Origin: Noviherbaspirillum massiliense JC206
GTDB taxonomy: Bacteria > Pseudomonadota > Gammaproteobacteria > Burkholderiales > Burkholderiaceae_D
Reading direction: 5' to 3'
Assembly: GCF_000312045.1 (NCBI RefSeq)
Contig: NZ_HE978634.1
Location: forward strand, 2,468,380-2,532,379
DNA: 64,000 bases
The position numbers were made by a program, and so were the translations under genes. Positions 48,433 to 56,376 of this stretch are shown here, piece after piece (position 1 is the first letter of the stretch; each line of letters starts with the position of its first letter). The notes beneath the pieces were generated by a model. That model saw only the letters and a list, made by a program, of their open reading frames with translations, had not been told where the DNA came from and ran no database searches.

Positions 48433-48801
48433 CTAACCGGCCTGTAGCACTTGCTGCGAAGCGGCATGTCCTCGCTCTCTGGGGCAGTCCATACAGGAAC
48501 TTCTGGAGTTTAGGAACTCCTTTTCCAACACGCCGACAACAAACTCTAAGAAGGCGTAAACCTCATTCCAATTGGCTCCGAAGAAGTAGGTCCGAATCTC
48601 TCCGAGGATTCTTTCGCTCCGATTCAAGTATTGCCATCCCGGCCTTTGGTCGATTGGCTTCTTAAAGTAACGAAACCAGAGGTGTGCGCTGAAATTGTCG
48701 ACGGTGGGCAGATTGCCCTAACGACCGTGGAGAAATCCGTCCGACTCCCAGACTGACAGCTGCAGCGCATTCCAGAGGGAGTTGCGGAGCTCATCGCTCA
48801 T
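48433..48801 (-). pseudogene. Broken AbiJ-like (NTD4-type) abortive-infection gene fragment
   Basis: Reading from an ATG at 48801 gives MSDELRNSLWNALQLSVWES, an in-frame TAG after about 27 codons, then, in the same frame, LWFRYFKKPIDQRPGWQYL and GEIRTYFFGANWNEVYAFLEFV before a stop at 48433. These segments resemble the N-terminal domain of AbiJ-type proteins (NTD4, from memory of family members), found in phage-defence abortive-infection proteins. The expected continuation is missing, so the gene is both interrupted and truncated. It may have been a cassette in the adjoining attC array. Confidence 0.65.
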
Positions 48802-48818
48802 CCCATCTGACTAAATGG

Positions 48819-48855
48819 TTTAGCGCACTGACTTTAGGCCCTTGCGTGCGCTAAA
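48819..48855. repeat. Perfect 10-bp inverted repeat
   Basis: TTTAGCGCAC (48819-48828) and GTGCGCTAAA (48846-48855) flank a 17-bp loop. It lies between the AbiJ-like fragment and the first attC site, within the foreign patch. It could be a hairpin terminator or a leftover recombination structure; no U-tract is present. Confidence 0.55.
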
Positions 48856-48872
48856 TGACTTCATATCTGTAG

Positions 48873-48928
48873 ACCTAACTTAAAAACATCCGGTACCGAA
48901 GGCGTCCGTGTTCATTGCCAAGTTAGGC
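48873..48928 (-). repeat. attC-like integron recombination site 1
   Basis: The 56-bp segment is bounded by ACCTAAC (48873-48879) and GTTAGGC (48922-48928), exact fits to the RYYYAAC and GTTRRRY core sites of attC elements. The interior is imperfectly palindromic (AACTT.../...AAGTT, then CCGG-containing arms), as expected for a folded single-strand attC. It stands 18 bp after the stop of the cassette gene at 48947-49324, the usual place for an attC. The call is from core sites and context, not an alignment model. Confidence 0.7.
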
Positions 48929-48946
48929 TATATCAGGTTCAGAACG

Positions 48947-49324
48947 TCACTGAGCCTTGCCATACGCTTTTAACGACGCATCGCAATGCGACTTCACATC
49001 ATTCCACTTGGCCACAATCGCGTCCACGTCCTTTGCGTTTGTCACCTCTTTCAATACCGCTTCCTGAGCGGCCTTTTGGACGGCAGGCTTTTGAGCCTCG
49101 ACATAGCCGTATGACGTTGCTTTTTGAGCGGCATCCAGATAGACAACGGATTCTGCTTGCGCCTTTTGTGCCGCGGAAGCCGTTCCGGGGCCAAGGCCGT
49201 AGGTGGCATTTTGGTAAGCGCATGAAATCATTTCGCTGGCAAACGCTTCGGCGGTCAATGCATCGCTAGCCATCGCTACCGCTGGCATGGCAACGAGCAG
49301 TGCAAGTGTCTTACGCATAAGCAT
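48947..49324 (-). CDS. Small secreted protein of unknown function (cassette gene B)
   Basis: A 125-residue protein with a clear signal peptide (MLMRKTLALLVAMPAVAMA, cleavage before SDALT). The mature part has two cysteines (ISCAYQN and KSHCDAS) and an Ala/Gln-rich helical middle (AAQKAQAESVVYLDAAQKA). No family recognised. AGGGAG lies six bases before the ATG at 49324 (ATGs at 49327 and 49318 are alternatives). It is flanked by attC-like sites on both sides, so it is a cassette-type gene. Its frame is continuous with the upstream cassette ORF through the attC. Confidence 0.7.
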   Translation of the reverse strand: MLMRKTLALLVAMPAVAMASDALTAEAFASEMISCAYQNATYGLGPGTASAAQKAQAESVVYLDAAQKATSYGYVEAQKPAVQKAAQEAVLKEVTNAKDVDAIVAKWNDVKSHCDASLKAYGKAQ

Positions 49325-49345
49325 CATTTTCTCCCTGTAAGTTGC

Positions 49346-49394
49346 GCCTAACAACTTAAATGACCGGCAGTCCGGGTTCATTGACAAGTTAAGT
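49346..49394 (-). repeat. attC-like integron recombination site 2
   Basis: A 49-bp segment bounded by GCCTAAC (49346-49352) and GTTAAGT (49388-49394), both exact core-site matches. The inner arms pair imperfectly: AACTTAAATGACCGG against CCGGGTTCATTGACAAGTT. It shares the CAATGAAC...CCGGAC-type layout with site 1, which supports common origin. It is slightly shorter than typical attC sites. The site is translated in frame by the ORF that crosses it. Confidence 0.72.
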
Positions 49395-49783
49395 TTCATT
49401 AATACCCGCACTATTGGTGCACTTCTGGAGAGGACGGAAACGCATTCCTGGTAACCGGCAACTAAATATTCGGTAATCTCTGCGGCATGATACTTTGAAT
49501 AAAAGTCTTCTCGCGTTGCTTCAAAATCAAACCAGCCTCCACGGTTGACCTTAAAAAGCCAACTTTCAGCTAATTTTGTTTTAGGCGTATTCAACCAAAA
49601 GCCGGCCACGTCTAATTCATCCAATATTCTTAGCCCAATATCGTCCGAAAAGATAACCTCTGCGCGCTCATTGGTGGTTTTGAGCCATACCTCAATAACT
49701 GTGCCCGCATCATGAGTCCATTGAGCTTCAACTACTTTGACGGAGGTCCCGTTGAACGGAACTTCAATAACCTCGATATCCAT
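49394..49783 (-). CDS. Hypothetical cassette protein A, lacking its own stop codon
   Basis: About 130 residues starting MDIEVIEVPFNGTSVKVVEA. The protein has the aromatic-rich pattern DELDVAGFWLNTP, SWLFKVNRGGWFDFEATREDFYSKY and EYLVAGYQECVSVLS, which looks like small proteins often found in integron cassettes, but I recognise no named family. There is no stop before the attC: the frame continues through it and into cassette gene B, ending at 48947 (278 residues in all). Its DNA is visibly more AT-rich than the surrounding chromosome, a sign of transfer. Confidence 0.65.
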
Positions 49784-50307
49784 AACTCTTTAGTTTCCCC
49801 CAATGGCGGTATGAAACTTAACTGTTACGTTATACGGACACAACCGTCCGCTATACACAAGCATCCGCCCGACATGCACGGAATTCCATACCCTTGAAAG
49901 CAGGGCCACACCTTGAACTTGATAAGGCCGACCACGGATACGGCAAATGCCATTCCGTGAAATACGGCAGTCGGATCCCGTTATCACGTTGGCAATCACC
50001 GCCGTATGCTGTCATGGAATAGTTACAACAGCAACATTAAACCACGTGGGCAATTGCAGCTTTTTCGGCGTCCGGCAGCCGATTGCCGCTTGGTGCGCTC
50101 TACGCCGCGATTCCCATTCGTTTCCGTTTCGGGTCAACCGGGCCTCATGTTAGCGCGGAAGGTTCCCTCGACTAGGAGGTGCACCGGCTGGGCCCTTTCG
50201 TCTACGCGTCCCCTAGGGCAACCAAGCCCGGTTCCCGTCAGCAGCCTGTCAGCGATTGCGCTATTCTTGGTTTTTTACTCAGTTTCAAAAATGACGAGGA
50301 GAAGACC
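49784..50307. other. Intergenic region between cassette remnant and gabD
   Basis: About 520 bp with no supported gene. It contains an imperfect palindrome, TATACGGAC (49831-49839) against GTCCGCTATA (49846-49855), and near 49814-49820 a GTTAAGT core (minus strand) without a recognisable partner core. That could be a decayed attC or an insertion edge. The gabD promoter should lie in the right half, and a GAGGAGAAG ribosome binding site precedes gabD. No integrase gene is present. Confidence 0.5.
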
Positions 50308-51786
50308 ATGCTGCAACAAGTCAAGGGACTGCCCAAACTCAAGGACGAGGCGCTGCTGCGCAACCAGGCTTATCTGAATGGCGCTTGGGTTGGCGGCGCA
50401 TCGACTTTCGATGTGACTAACCCGGCCGACGGCGTGACGATTGCCTCGGTGCCGAACCTTGGCGCCAAGGAGGCACAGGCCGCGATCGAGGCCGCTGCAG
50501 CCGCCTTCCCCGCCTGGTCTTCCAAAACCGCGAAGGAACGCGCCGGCATCATGCGCAAGTGGTTCGACCTGCTGGTCGCGAATGCCGACGATCTGGCCGC
50601 ATTGATGACCGCCGAGCAAGGCAAGCCGCTGGCGGAAGCGAAAGGCGAAGTCGCCTATGGCGCGAGCTTCGTCGAATGGTTCGCAGAAGAAGCGAAGCGG
50701 GTATGCGGCGACGTGATGGCATCCACATGGAGCGACAAGCGCATGGTGGTGCTCAAGCAGCCGATCGGCGTGTGCGCCGCTATTACTCCATGGAACTTCC
50801 CGATCGCGATGATCACGCGCAAGGTCGCGCCCGCGATTGCAGCCGGCTGCACCATCGTGATCAAGCCGGCCGAACAGACGCCCCTGTCCGCGCTGGCCAT
50901 GGCCGAACTCGCACACCGCGCCGGCCTGCCGCCGGGGGTGATGAATATCGTGACGGCCGATGCCCAGCGTTCCATCGAAGTCGGCAAGGTGCTGTGCGAG
51001 AGCCCGACCGTACGACATCTGTCCTTCACCGGATCGACCCCGGTCGGCCGCATCCTGATGCAGCAGTGCGCGCCCACCGTCAAGAAACTGTCGCTCGAAC
51101 TCGGCGGCCATGCGCCCTTCATTGTGTTCGAGGATGCCGACATCGATGCCGCGGTGGAAGGCGCGCTGGCCTCGAAATACCGTAATGCCGGCCAGACCTG
51201 CGTGTGCACCAACCGCATATACGTGCATGAATCCATCCATGACAAGTTCGTCGAAAAGCTGGCCGCCGGCGCGGCGAAGATCAAGGTCGGCAACGGCTTC
51301 GAGCAAGGCGTGGTACAGGGGCCGCTGATCGACGACCAGGCGGTCGCGAAGGTGGAGGAGCATGTCGCCGATGCGGTCGCCAAGGGTGCGAAAGTGCTCA
51401 CCGGCGGCAAGGCGCATGCGCTCGGCGGGCATTTCTACGAACCGACGGTGCTGGCCAACGTCACCGGCGACATGAAGGTGATGCGCGAAGAAACCTTCGG
51501 GCCGGTCGCCGCAGTGACCAAGTTCCGTACCGAGGAAGAAGCGATCGCCGCCGCCAACGATACCGAGTTCGGCCTGGCGAGCTATTTCTATTCGCGCGAC
51601 ATCGGCCGCGTCTGGCGGGTTGCGGAAAAGCTGGACTACGGCATGGTCGGCATCAACACCGGGATCATCTCGAACGAAGTCGCCCCCTTTGGCGGCGTCA
51701 AGCAGTCGGGCCTAGGGCGTGAAGGCTCGAAATACGGCATCGAGGAATACCTGGAAATGAAATACCTGTGCATGGGCGGCGTCTGA
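50308..51786 (+). CDS. gabD: NAD(P)-dependent succinate-semialdehyde dehydrogenase
   Basis: A 492-residue cytoplasmic aldehyde dehydrogenase that oxidises succinate semialdehyde to succinate, the last step of GABA breakdown. It has ITPWNFPIAMITRKVAPAIAAGCTIVIKPAEQTPLSA, the Glu motif LELGGHAPFIVF, the catalytic Cys in NAGQTCVCTNRIYV, and the C-terminal NTGIISNEVAPFGGVKQSGLGREGSKYGIEEYLE. These fit GabD closely; glutarate semialdehyde could be an alternative substrate. The frame extends to 50179, but the ATG at 50308 has a strong SD. No GABA transaminase is adjacent. Confidence 0.93.
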   Translation: MLQQVKGLPKLKDEALLRNQAYLNGAWVGGASTFDVTNPADGVTIASVPNLGAKEAQAAIEAAAAAFPAWSSKTAKERAGIMRKWFDLLVANADDLAALMTAEQGKPLAEAKGEVAYGASFVEWFAEEAKRVCGDVMASTWSDKRMVVLKQPIGVCAAITPWNFPIAMITRKVAPAIAAGCTIVIKPAEQTPLSALAMAELAHRAGLPPGVMNIVTADAQRSIEVGKVLCESPTVRHLSFTGSTPVGRILMQQCAPTVKKLSLELGGHAPFIVFEDADIDAAVEGALASKYRNAGQTCVCTNRIYVHESIHDKFVEKLAAGAAKIKVGNGFEQGVVQGPLIDDQAVAKVEEHVADAVAKGAKVLTGGKAHALGGHFYEPTVLANVTGDMKVMREETFGPVAAVTKFRTEEEAIAAANDTEFGLASYFYSRDIGRVWRVAEKLDYGMVGINTGIISNEVAPFGGVKQSGLGREGSKYGIEEYLEMKYLCMGGV

Positions 51787-51806
51787 GCCTTTGCGAAAGC
51801 GCACTG

Positions 51807-51838
51807 CCGGCCGCGGCGATGAAGCGGCGGCCGGTTTT
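51807..51838 (+). terminator. Rho-independent terminator after gabD
   Basis: CCGGCCGC (51807-51814) pairs with GCGGCCGG (51827-51834), followed directly by TTTT. It begins 20 bp past the gabD stop and lies before the small downstream gene, so that gene may depend on its own promoter or on read-through. Confidence 0.75.
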
Positions 51839-51865
51839 CCCGCCGACCGCCGTCACGAGAAGAAC

Positions 51866-52156
51866 ATGAACGAGACGCTTTGCAGGGCTATCCAGGAAAA
51901 ACGGGTGCTCGAACTGCGCTACCACGGCTATTCGCGCATCGTCGAGCCCCATGTCTACGGCCGCAACAAAAAGGAAGAGGAAATGCTGCGCTGCTACCAG
52001 CTTGCCGGTGGCAGCGACAGCGGCGAACGCGCGGGCTGGAAGATGCTCAAGGTGGACGATACCTTCCTCGTGCACCTGACGGAGACGCAATTCCTTCCCC
52101 GTCCCGATTACCAGCCCGAGGACAAGGTGATCGTGGACGTGTTCGCGCGGATATAG
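51866..52156 (+). CDS. Small WYL-like domain protein
   Basis: A 96-residue cytoplasmic protein opening MNETLCRAIQEKRVLELRYHGYSRIVEPHVYG. The pattern of a charged strand, YxG turn and ExHxYG resembles the ligand-binding core of WYL domains, here without the usual helix-turn-helix. WKMLKVDDTFLVHLTETQF and PDYQPEDKVIVDVFARI complete it. Standalone WYL-like proteins of this size are common and uncharacterised. It lies 30 bp short of the convergent FAD/Rieske gene. Confidence 0.7.
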   Translation: MNETLCRAIQEKRVLELRYHGYSRIVEPHVYGRNKKEEEMLRCYQLAGGSDSGERAGWKMLKVDDTFLVHLTETQFLPRPDYQPEDKVIVDVFARI

Positions 52157-52186
52157 CCCGGGATTCCTGCTTGCCAAGCAAGCGCT

Positions 52187-53779
52187 TCACTGCCGCGGCG
52201 CCTGCCGGCTGATCGGCGTGCCTATTCCTGCGGCCGGACGATCGGGCCGCCCGCTCAGCACCATCTCTTCCAGCGGCTCCACCGCCGGCCCGTGCAGGAC
52301 TTCGCCATCGACGTCGAAGCGTGATCCATGGCAGGGGCAGTCCCAGGATTTTTCCGCGGAATTCCAGGACACCATGCAACCCAGGTGGGTGCAAGCGGCT
52401 GACAGCACATGCAGCTCGCCTTCCGGATCCCGGTAGATCGCGAGCTTCTTGCCGCCTTCACTCACCACCGCACCCTGTCCGGGCGCGATCGCCTGCACCG
52501 ATTCGAGCTCGCCCGCCTTCAGCCAGTCGCCATACTGCGACAGGGCGTTGGCCTGTTCCTTGAAAAACTCGGAGAAGCCGTGCACCACGTGCCGTGCCGG
52601 GTCGTACAGCTCGGCCCACGGATTGTTGCGGCCCATGATCAGGTCGGTCACCAGCATTGCGCCTGCAGTGCAATGCGTCATGCCGTTGCCGGAGTCGCCG
52701 GTGATGACGTACACGTTCGGGTCGTCCAGCGGGTTGCGGCCGAGATAGGCCAGGCCGTCGGCCGGTTCCATCACCTCGCCCGACCAGCGGTATTCAACCG
52801 CGCCGGCCATCGGATAGCGTTCCCTCACCCAGGTTTCGATTTCATCATAACGATGCTCGGGATGCGTGTCCTGCCCCACCTTGTGGTCGGCCCCGCCCAC
52901 GATCAGGACATCATGATCGGCATCCTGGTCCGGCGTTTCCACGCGCACGTAGTAGTACGGAGCGCCGTTATCCCACAGCAGGATCCGTGGCACCGAGTCC
53001 TTCGGCACGCGCAGGCCGAGCACATAGGTCCGGTAAGCTGCCTGCTTGGTATGCATGACGACGCGGTTGTTGAAGGGCGTGTTGGTCGCCACCACTACCG
53101 CTGCGGCATGGATCTGGCCGCCCCTGGTCGTCACCATCTGGCGATCCTGGCTGCGCTCCACGCTGAGCGCGCGGGTATGGGTGTAGATCCGGCCGCCATA
53201 GCGCTCCACGGCCTCGGCCAGGCCTGCAAGGTATTTCAGCGGATGAAACTGTGCCTGATGCGCGAAGCGCAGGCAGGGGCCGGTATCGAAGCCCAGCTCC
53301 GGCACGCGCACCAGCTTGGTCACATCCACGCCGGCGCGGCGCGCAGCCGCCAGTTCCTTGTCCAGGTCCGGATAACCGTCGCTCGTCAGCGCAAACAGGT
53401 AGCCGTCCAGCCGTTCGAACTCGCAGGCGATGTCTTCCGTTTGCGCGATCGCTTCCACCAGTGCCGTCGCCCGGGCAAAGCTGTCGGCAAGCAGGCGCGC
53501 CTTCTCGACGCCGAAAGCGCGCTCGATGGCGCAATAGCGGTTATCGGGCGGGAAAAAATGTGCGGTGGTGCGCGCAGTTTCGCCCGCGCCGATCTGCATC
53601 GCTTCCACCAGCACCACCGACTTGCCTTCACACGCCAGCAGGTACGCCGTGGTGAGGCCCGCAATGCCGCCGCCGATGACGCACACGTCAGCTTCGAGAT
53701 TTTCTTGCAAGCTGGAATAGCGCGGCAATTGCGCCGTTTTCATCCAGACTGAGGTTGAACCCTTTGATTCGACTGTCAT
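52187..53779 (-). CDS. FAD-dependent oxidoreductase with C-terminal Rieske [2Fe-2S] domain
   Basis: A 530-residue fusion. The N-terminal DAO-type flavoprotein has the dinucleotide-binding DVCVIGGGIAGLTTAYLLACEGKSVVLVE (from about residue 31) and GDSGNGMTHCTAGAML near the end of the domain. The C-terminal Rieske domain carries its cluster ligands in CTHLGC (about 463-468) and CPCHGSRF (about 480-487). No signal peptide, so cytoplasmic. Related fusions in bacilli and proteobacteria are uncharacterised; an amine/amino-acid oxidase with internal electron transfer is a reasonable inference. It stands alone on its strand. Confidence 0.9.
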   Translation of the reverse strand: MTVESKGSTSVWMKTAQLPRYSSLQENLEADVCVIGGGIAGLTTAYLLACEGKSVVLVEAMQIGAGETARTTAHFFPPDNRYCAIERAFGVEKARLLADSFARATALVEAIAQTEDIACEFERLDGYLFALTSDGYPDLDKELAAARRAGVDVTKLVRVPELGFDTGPCLRFAHQAQFHPLKYLAGLAEAVERYGGRIYTHTRALSVERSQDRQMVTTRGGQIHAAAVVVATNTPFNNRVVMHTKQAAYRTYVLGLRVPKDSVPRILLWDNGAPYYYVRVETPDQDADHDVLIVGGADHKVGQDTHPEHRYDEIETWVRERYPMAGAVEYRWSGEVMEPADGLAYLGRNPLDDPNVYVITGDSGNGMTHCTAGAMLVTDLIMGRNNPWAELYDPARHVVHGFSEFFKEQANALSQYGDWLKAGELESVQAIAPGQGAVVSEGGKKLAIYRDPEGELHVLSAACTHLGCMVSWNSAEKSWDCPCHGSRFDVDGEVLHGPAVEPLEEMVLSGRPDRPAAGIGTPISRQAPRQ

Positions 53780-54041
53780 TTTCCGATTTTTCCTTCCGCA
53801 TGCACCGCAATACCGGCCTGCAAAGATTAGGCTTCGGTGCGGCGCACAAGTTCAGCAGGCAAGCCGGCGGGCGCCGCCGGTGTTTTCGAACAGCAGCTTC
53901 GGGAGCAAGCCTGTAAAATTTCGCCCGCACCGGCCAAAACACCGGCTGCCATCAAGTATCAAGAACATTCAGCTCTGGCCGATGCCGGCAGGAATCCGGC
54001 GGAAGGCTGCTGCGAGCAATCCCACAAGGAAAAAACAAACC

Positions 54042-55310
54042 GTGTCCGCTCACCCCGAAACCAGCCTTTCTTCCTCAACAGAAAACAAGCACTTGCCCGG
54101 CGCCAACGCGCTGGCCCTGATCCTGGCCGCTCTCGCCATGATCGGCCCGTTCTCCGTCGACACCTATCTCCCCGCATTTGCCAACATCCAGTCGTCGCTG
54201 CATGCCAGTCCGCTGCAGGTGCAGCAAACCCTGACTGCGTACATGTTTTCCTTCGGCATGATGATTCTTTGGCATGGCGCCCTGTCCGATGCCTTCGGCC
54301 GCCGCAATATCATCCTCGGGGCGCTCGCGGTATTCGCCGTCGCCTCGCTCGGCTGCGCCGCCGCGCACAGCGTCGAATACCTGTGGGCCTTCCGCATGCT
54401 GCAGGGCATATCGGCGGGCGCGGGTGTGGTGATCGGCCGCGCCATCATCCGCGACGTGTACTCGGGGGCCCCGGCAGCGCGCCTGCTGTCCCTGGTCACC
54501 ATGATCTTTTCGATTGCGCCGGCGATTGCGCCCATCCTCGGCGGCTGGATCGTGAAGCTGCTGGACTGGCGCTCCATCTTCCTGTTCCTGTTCGTCTATA
54601 CCGTCCTGCTGCTATGGATGTGCTTCAAGCGCCTGCCGGAAACCCTGCCTCCGGCCAAGCGCCAGCCATTCAATCCCCGCTTCCTGGCGCAGAGTTACAC
54701 CCAGGTATTCCGCTCGCTCATGTTCCAGCTGATCGCCGGCACCGTCGCCTTCAACTTTGCCGGACTATTCCTCTACATTTCCGCCGCGCCGGTCTTCATC
54801 ACCCAGCACCTCGGACTCGGCCCCGACCAGTTCGGCTGGCAATTCGTGCCGGCGGTGGGCGGCATCTTCAGCGGCGCATTGGCAGCCAACCGGCTGGCAG
54901 GCCGGGTTCCGGTGCCGAAGCAGGTCAAGATCGGTTTCATCCTTCTGCTCGGCGCGTCCCTGTTCAACGTCCTCTACCACGCCTTCTTCCCGCCCGCCCT
55001 GCCTTGGTCGGTAGCGCCGCTGTTCTTCTATACCTTCGGCATGTCGGTCGTGGCTCCCGGCGCGACGCTGATGGTGCTCGACCTGTTCCCCAGCATCCGC
55101 GGCATCGTCGCTTCCTGCCAGTCCTTCACACAGACCATGCTGGCCGCGCTGGTATCCGGCCTGATCGCACCCATCCTGTCGCATTCGGTATTCCTGCTGG
55201 CGGCGGGCCAGTTCGCTTTTGTCCTGATTGCGCTGGCACTGTGGTCGGGCGGACGTCACTGGCACAACATCCAGACACGCCGCCATCCGCATGCCTGCCA
55301 GGCTGAGTGA
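54042..55310 (+). CDS. Bcr/CflA family multidrug efflux MFS transporter
   Basis: A 422-residue inner-membrane exporter with about 12 membrane helices. The start of the transport domain, ALALILAALAMIGPFSVDTYLPAFANI, with YMFSFGMMILWHGALSDAFGRRNIIL and MLQGISAGAGVVIGRAIIRDVYSG, is diagnostic for the Bcr/CflA drug-resistance group. The open frame reaches 53880, but the segment before 54042 is not protein-like. The GTG at 54042 gives a normal N-terminus (MSAHPETSL) with AGGA upstream. Likely substrates are bicyclomycin-like or phenicol drugs, unproven here. Confidence 0.9.
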   Translation: MSAHPETSLSSSTENKHLPGANALALILAALAMIGPFSVDTYLPAFANIQSSLHASPLQVQQTLTAYMFSFGMMILWHGALSDAFGRRNIILGALAVFAVASLGCAAAHSVEYLWAFRMLQGISAGAGVVIGRAIIRDVYSGAPAARLLSLVTMIFSIAPAIAPILGGWIVKLLDWRSIFLFLFVYTVLLLWMCFKRLPETLPPAKRQPFNPRFLAQSYTQVFRSLMFQLIAGTVAFNFAGLFLYISAAPVFITQHLGLGPDQFGWQFVPAVGGIFSGALAANRLAGRVPVPKQVKIGFILLLGASLFNVLYHAFFPPALPWSVAPLFFYTFGMSVVAPGATLMVLDLFPSIRGIVASCQSFTQTMLAALVSGLIAPILSHSVFLLAAGQFAFVLIALALWSGGRHWHNIQTRRHPHACQAE

Positions 55311-55324
55311 CGCCTGCAAGAAAG

Positions 55325-55639
55325 TCAGCGGAAAAACAGCAGGCGCGTGGCGAACACGTAATCGGCTTCCGTCGCCATCAGGATCACCAGCACCAGCAGG
55401 CACAATGGCGGGAGCAGGATGGCATAGATCAGCGCCAGCCTTTCCCATGCCATGTGCATGAAGACCGCGACGATCAGTCCGGCCTTCATCAGCATGAGAA
55501 GAATGATCAGGCTCCAGCGCAGGTAACCGTGAAAATTGAAGTAATCGACCAGGTAGGACAGCGTGCTGAGCACGAACAGCAAGCCCCAGATCTTCAGATA
55601 GAGGCTGATCGGATGTTGTTGCCCGGTGGCGGAACTCAT
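55325..55639 (-). CDS. Cytochrome c oxidase subunit IV-like membrane protein
   Basis: A 104-residue protein with three hydrophobic helices (IWGLLFVLSTLSYLVDYF, LIILLMLMKAGLIVAVFMHM, LIYAILLPPLCLLVLVILM). It matches the prokaryotic subunit IV family (CyoD/CoxQ-like), including the conserved MKAGLIVAVFMHM. It is the last gene of the caa3-type oxidase run and lies 8 bp after the subunit III gene. A start three codons further upstream is also in frame. Confidence 0.85.
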   Translation of the reverse strand: MSSATGQQHPISLYLKIWGLLFVLSTLSYLVDYFNFHGYLRWSLIILLMLMKAGLIVAVFMHMAWERLALIYAILLPPLCLLVLVILMATEADYVFATRLLFFR

Positions 55640-55647
55640 GGGCGGCC

Positions 55648-56355
55648 TCACCAGAGATAGAACAGCGCAAAGATGAATACCCAGACCAGGTCGACGAAGT
55701 GCCAGTACAGGCCGGCGATCTCCACGATCTGGTAATTGCCGGTTTTCTCGTAGCGCCCGCGCAGCACGCGCACCGCCACGGTCAGGAGGTAGATCACGCC
55801 GGCGGTCACATGCAGGCCATGAAAGCCGGTGATCATGAAGAAGCTGGCGCCGAACTGCTCCGCGCCCATGGGATTGCCCCAGGGCCGCACACCTTCGCCG
55901 ACGATCAGCTTGGTCCATTCGAAAGCTTGCATGCAAACGAAGGTGGCGCCGAACGCGGCAGTGACGAACATCAGCGCGGCGGTGCGCACGCGGTCACGAC
56001 GATAGGCGAAATTGACCGCCATCGCCATGGTGCCGCTGCTGCTGATCAGCACAAAGGTCATGATCGCGATCAATAGCAGCGGGACTTCCACGCCCCCAAC
56101 GTTCAGGCCGAACACGATGCTCGGATTCGGCCAGGGCACGGTGGTCGAGACGCGCACCGTCATGTAGCCGGTCAGGAAGCAACTGAAGACGAAGGTGTCG
56201 GACAGCAGGAAAATCCACATCATCGCCTTGCCCCAGGATACCTGGAAGGCCTGGCGGTCGGACGACCAGTCCGCAACCAGTCCACGCCAGCCGCCGAATG
56301 ATGCGTGGGCGACGGGAACGGGAGTTTCCGGTGGCGGGGAAAGTTGTGCACTCAT
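55648..56355 (-). CDS. Haem-copper oxidase subunit III (CoxP-like)
   Basis: A 235-residue membrane subunit with about six or seven helices. It has WGKAMMWIFLLSDTFVFSCFLTGYMTVRV, MQAFEWTKLIVGEGVRPWGNP with the conserved Glu, and FHGLHVTAGVIYLLTVAVRV followed by YWHFVDLVWVFIFALFYL. These are standard subunit III landmarks. It is the second of two subunit III-type genes in this cluster, as in coxMNOP-type oxidases of Bradyrhizobium. Preceded by the other subunit III-like gene with a 21-bp gap. Confidence 0.92.
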   Translation of the reverse strand: MSAQLSPPPETPVPVAHASFGGWRGLVADWSSDRQAFQVSWGKAMMWIFLLSDTFVFSCFLTGYMTVRVSTTVPWPNPSIVFGLNVGGVEVPLLLIAIMTFVLISSSGTMAMAVNFAYRRDRVRTAALMFVTAAFGATFVCMQAFEWTKLIVGEGVRPWGNPMGAEQFGASFFMITGFHGLHVTAGVIYLLTVAVRVLRGRYEKTGNYQIVEIAGLYWHFVDLVWVFIFALFYLW

Positions 56356-56376
56356 GGGTACTCCTTGGTTTCCAAC

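Noticed and set aside
53880-54041. N-terminal extension of the Bcr/CflA transporter
   Set aside because: The added ~54 residues are basic and non-conserved, and lie before a better-placed GTG start and SD-like AGGA.
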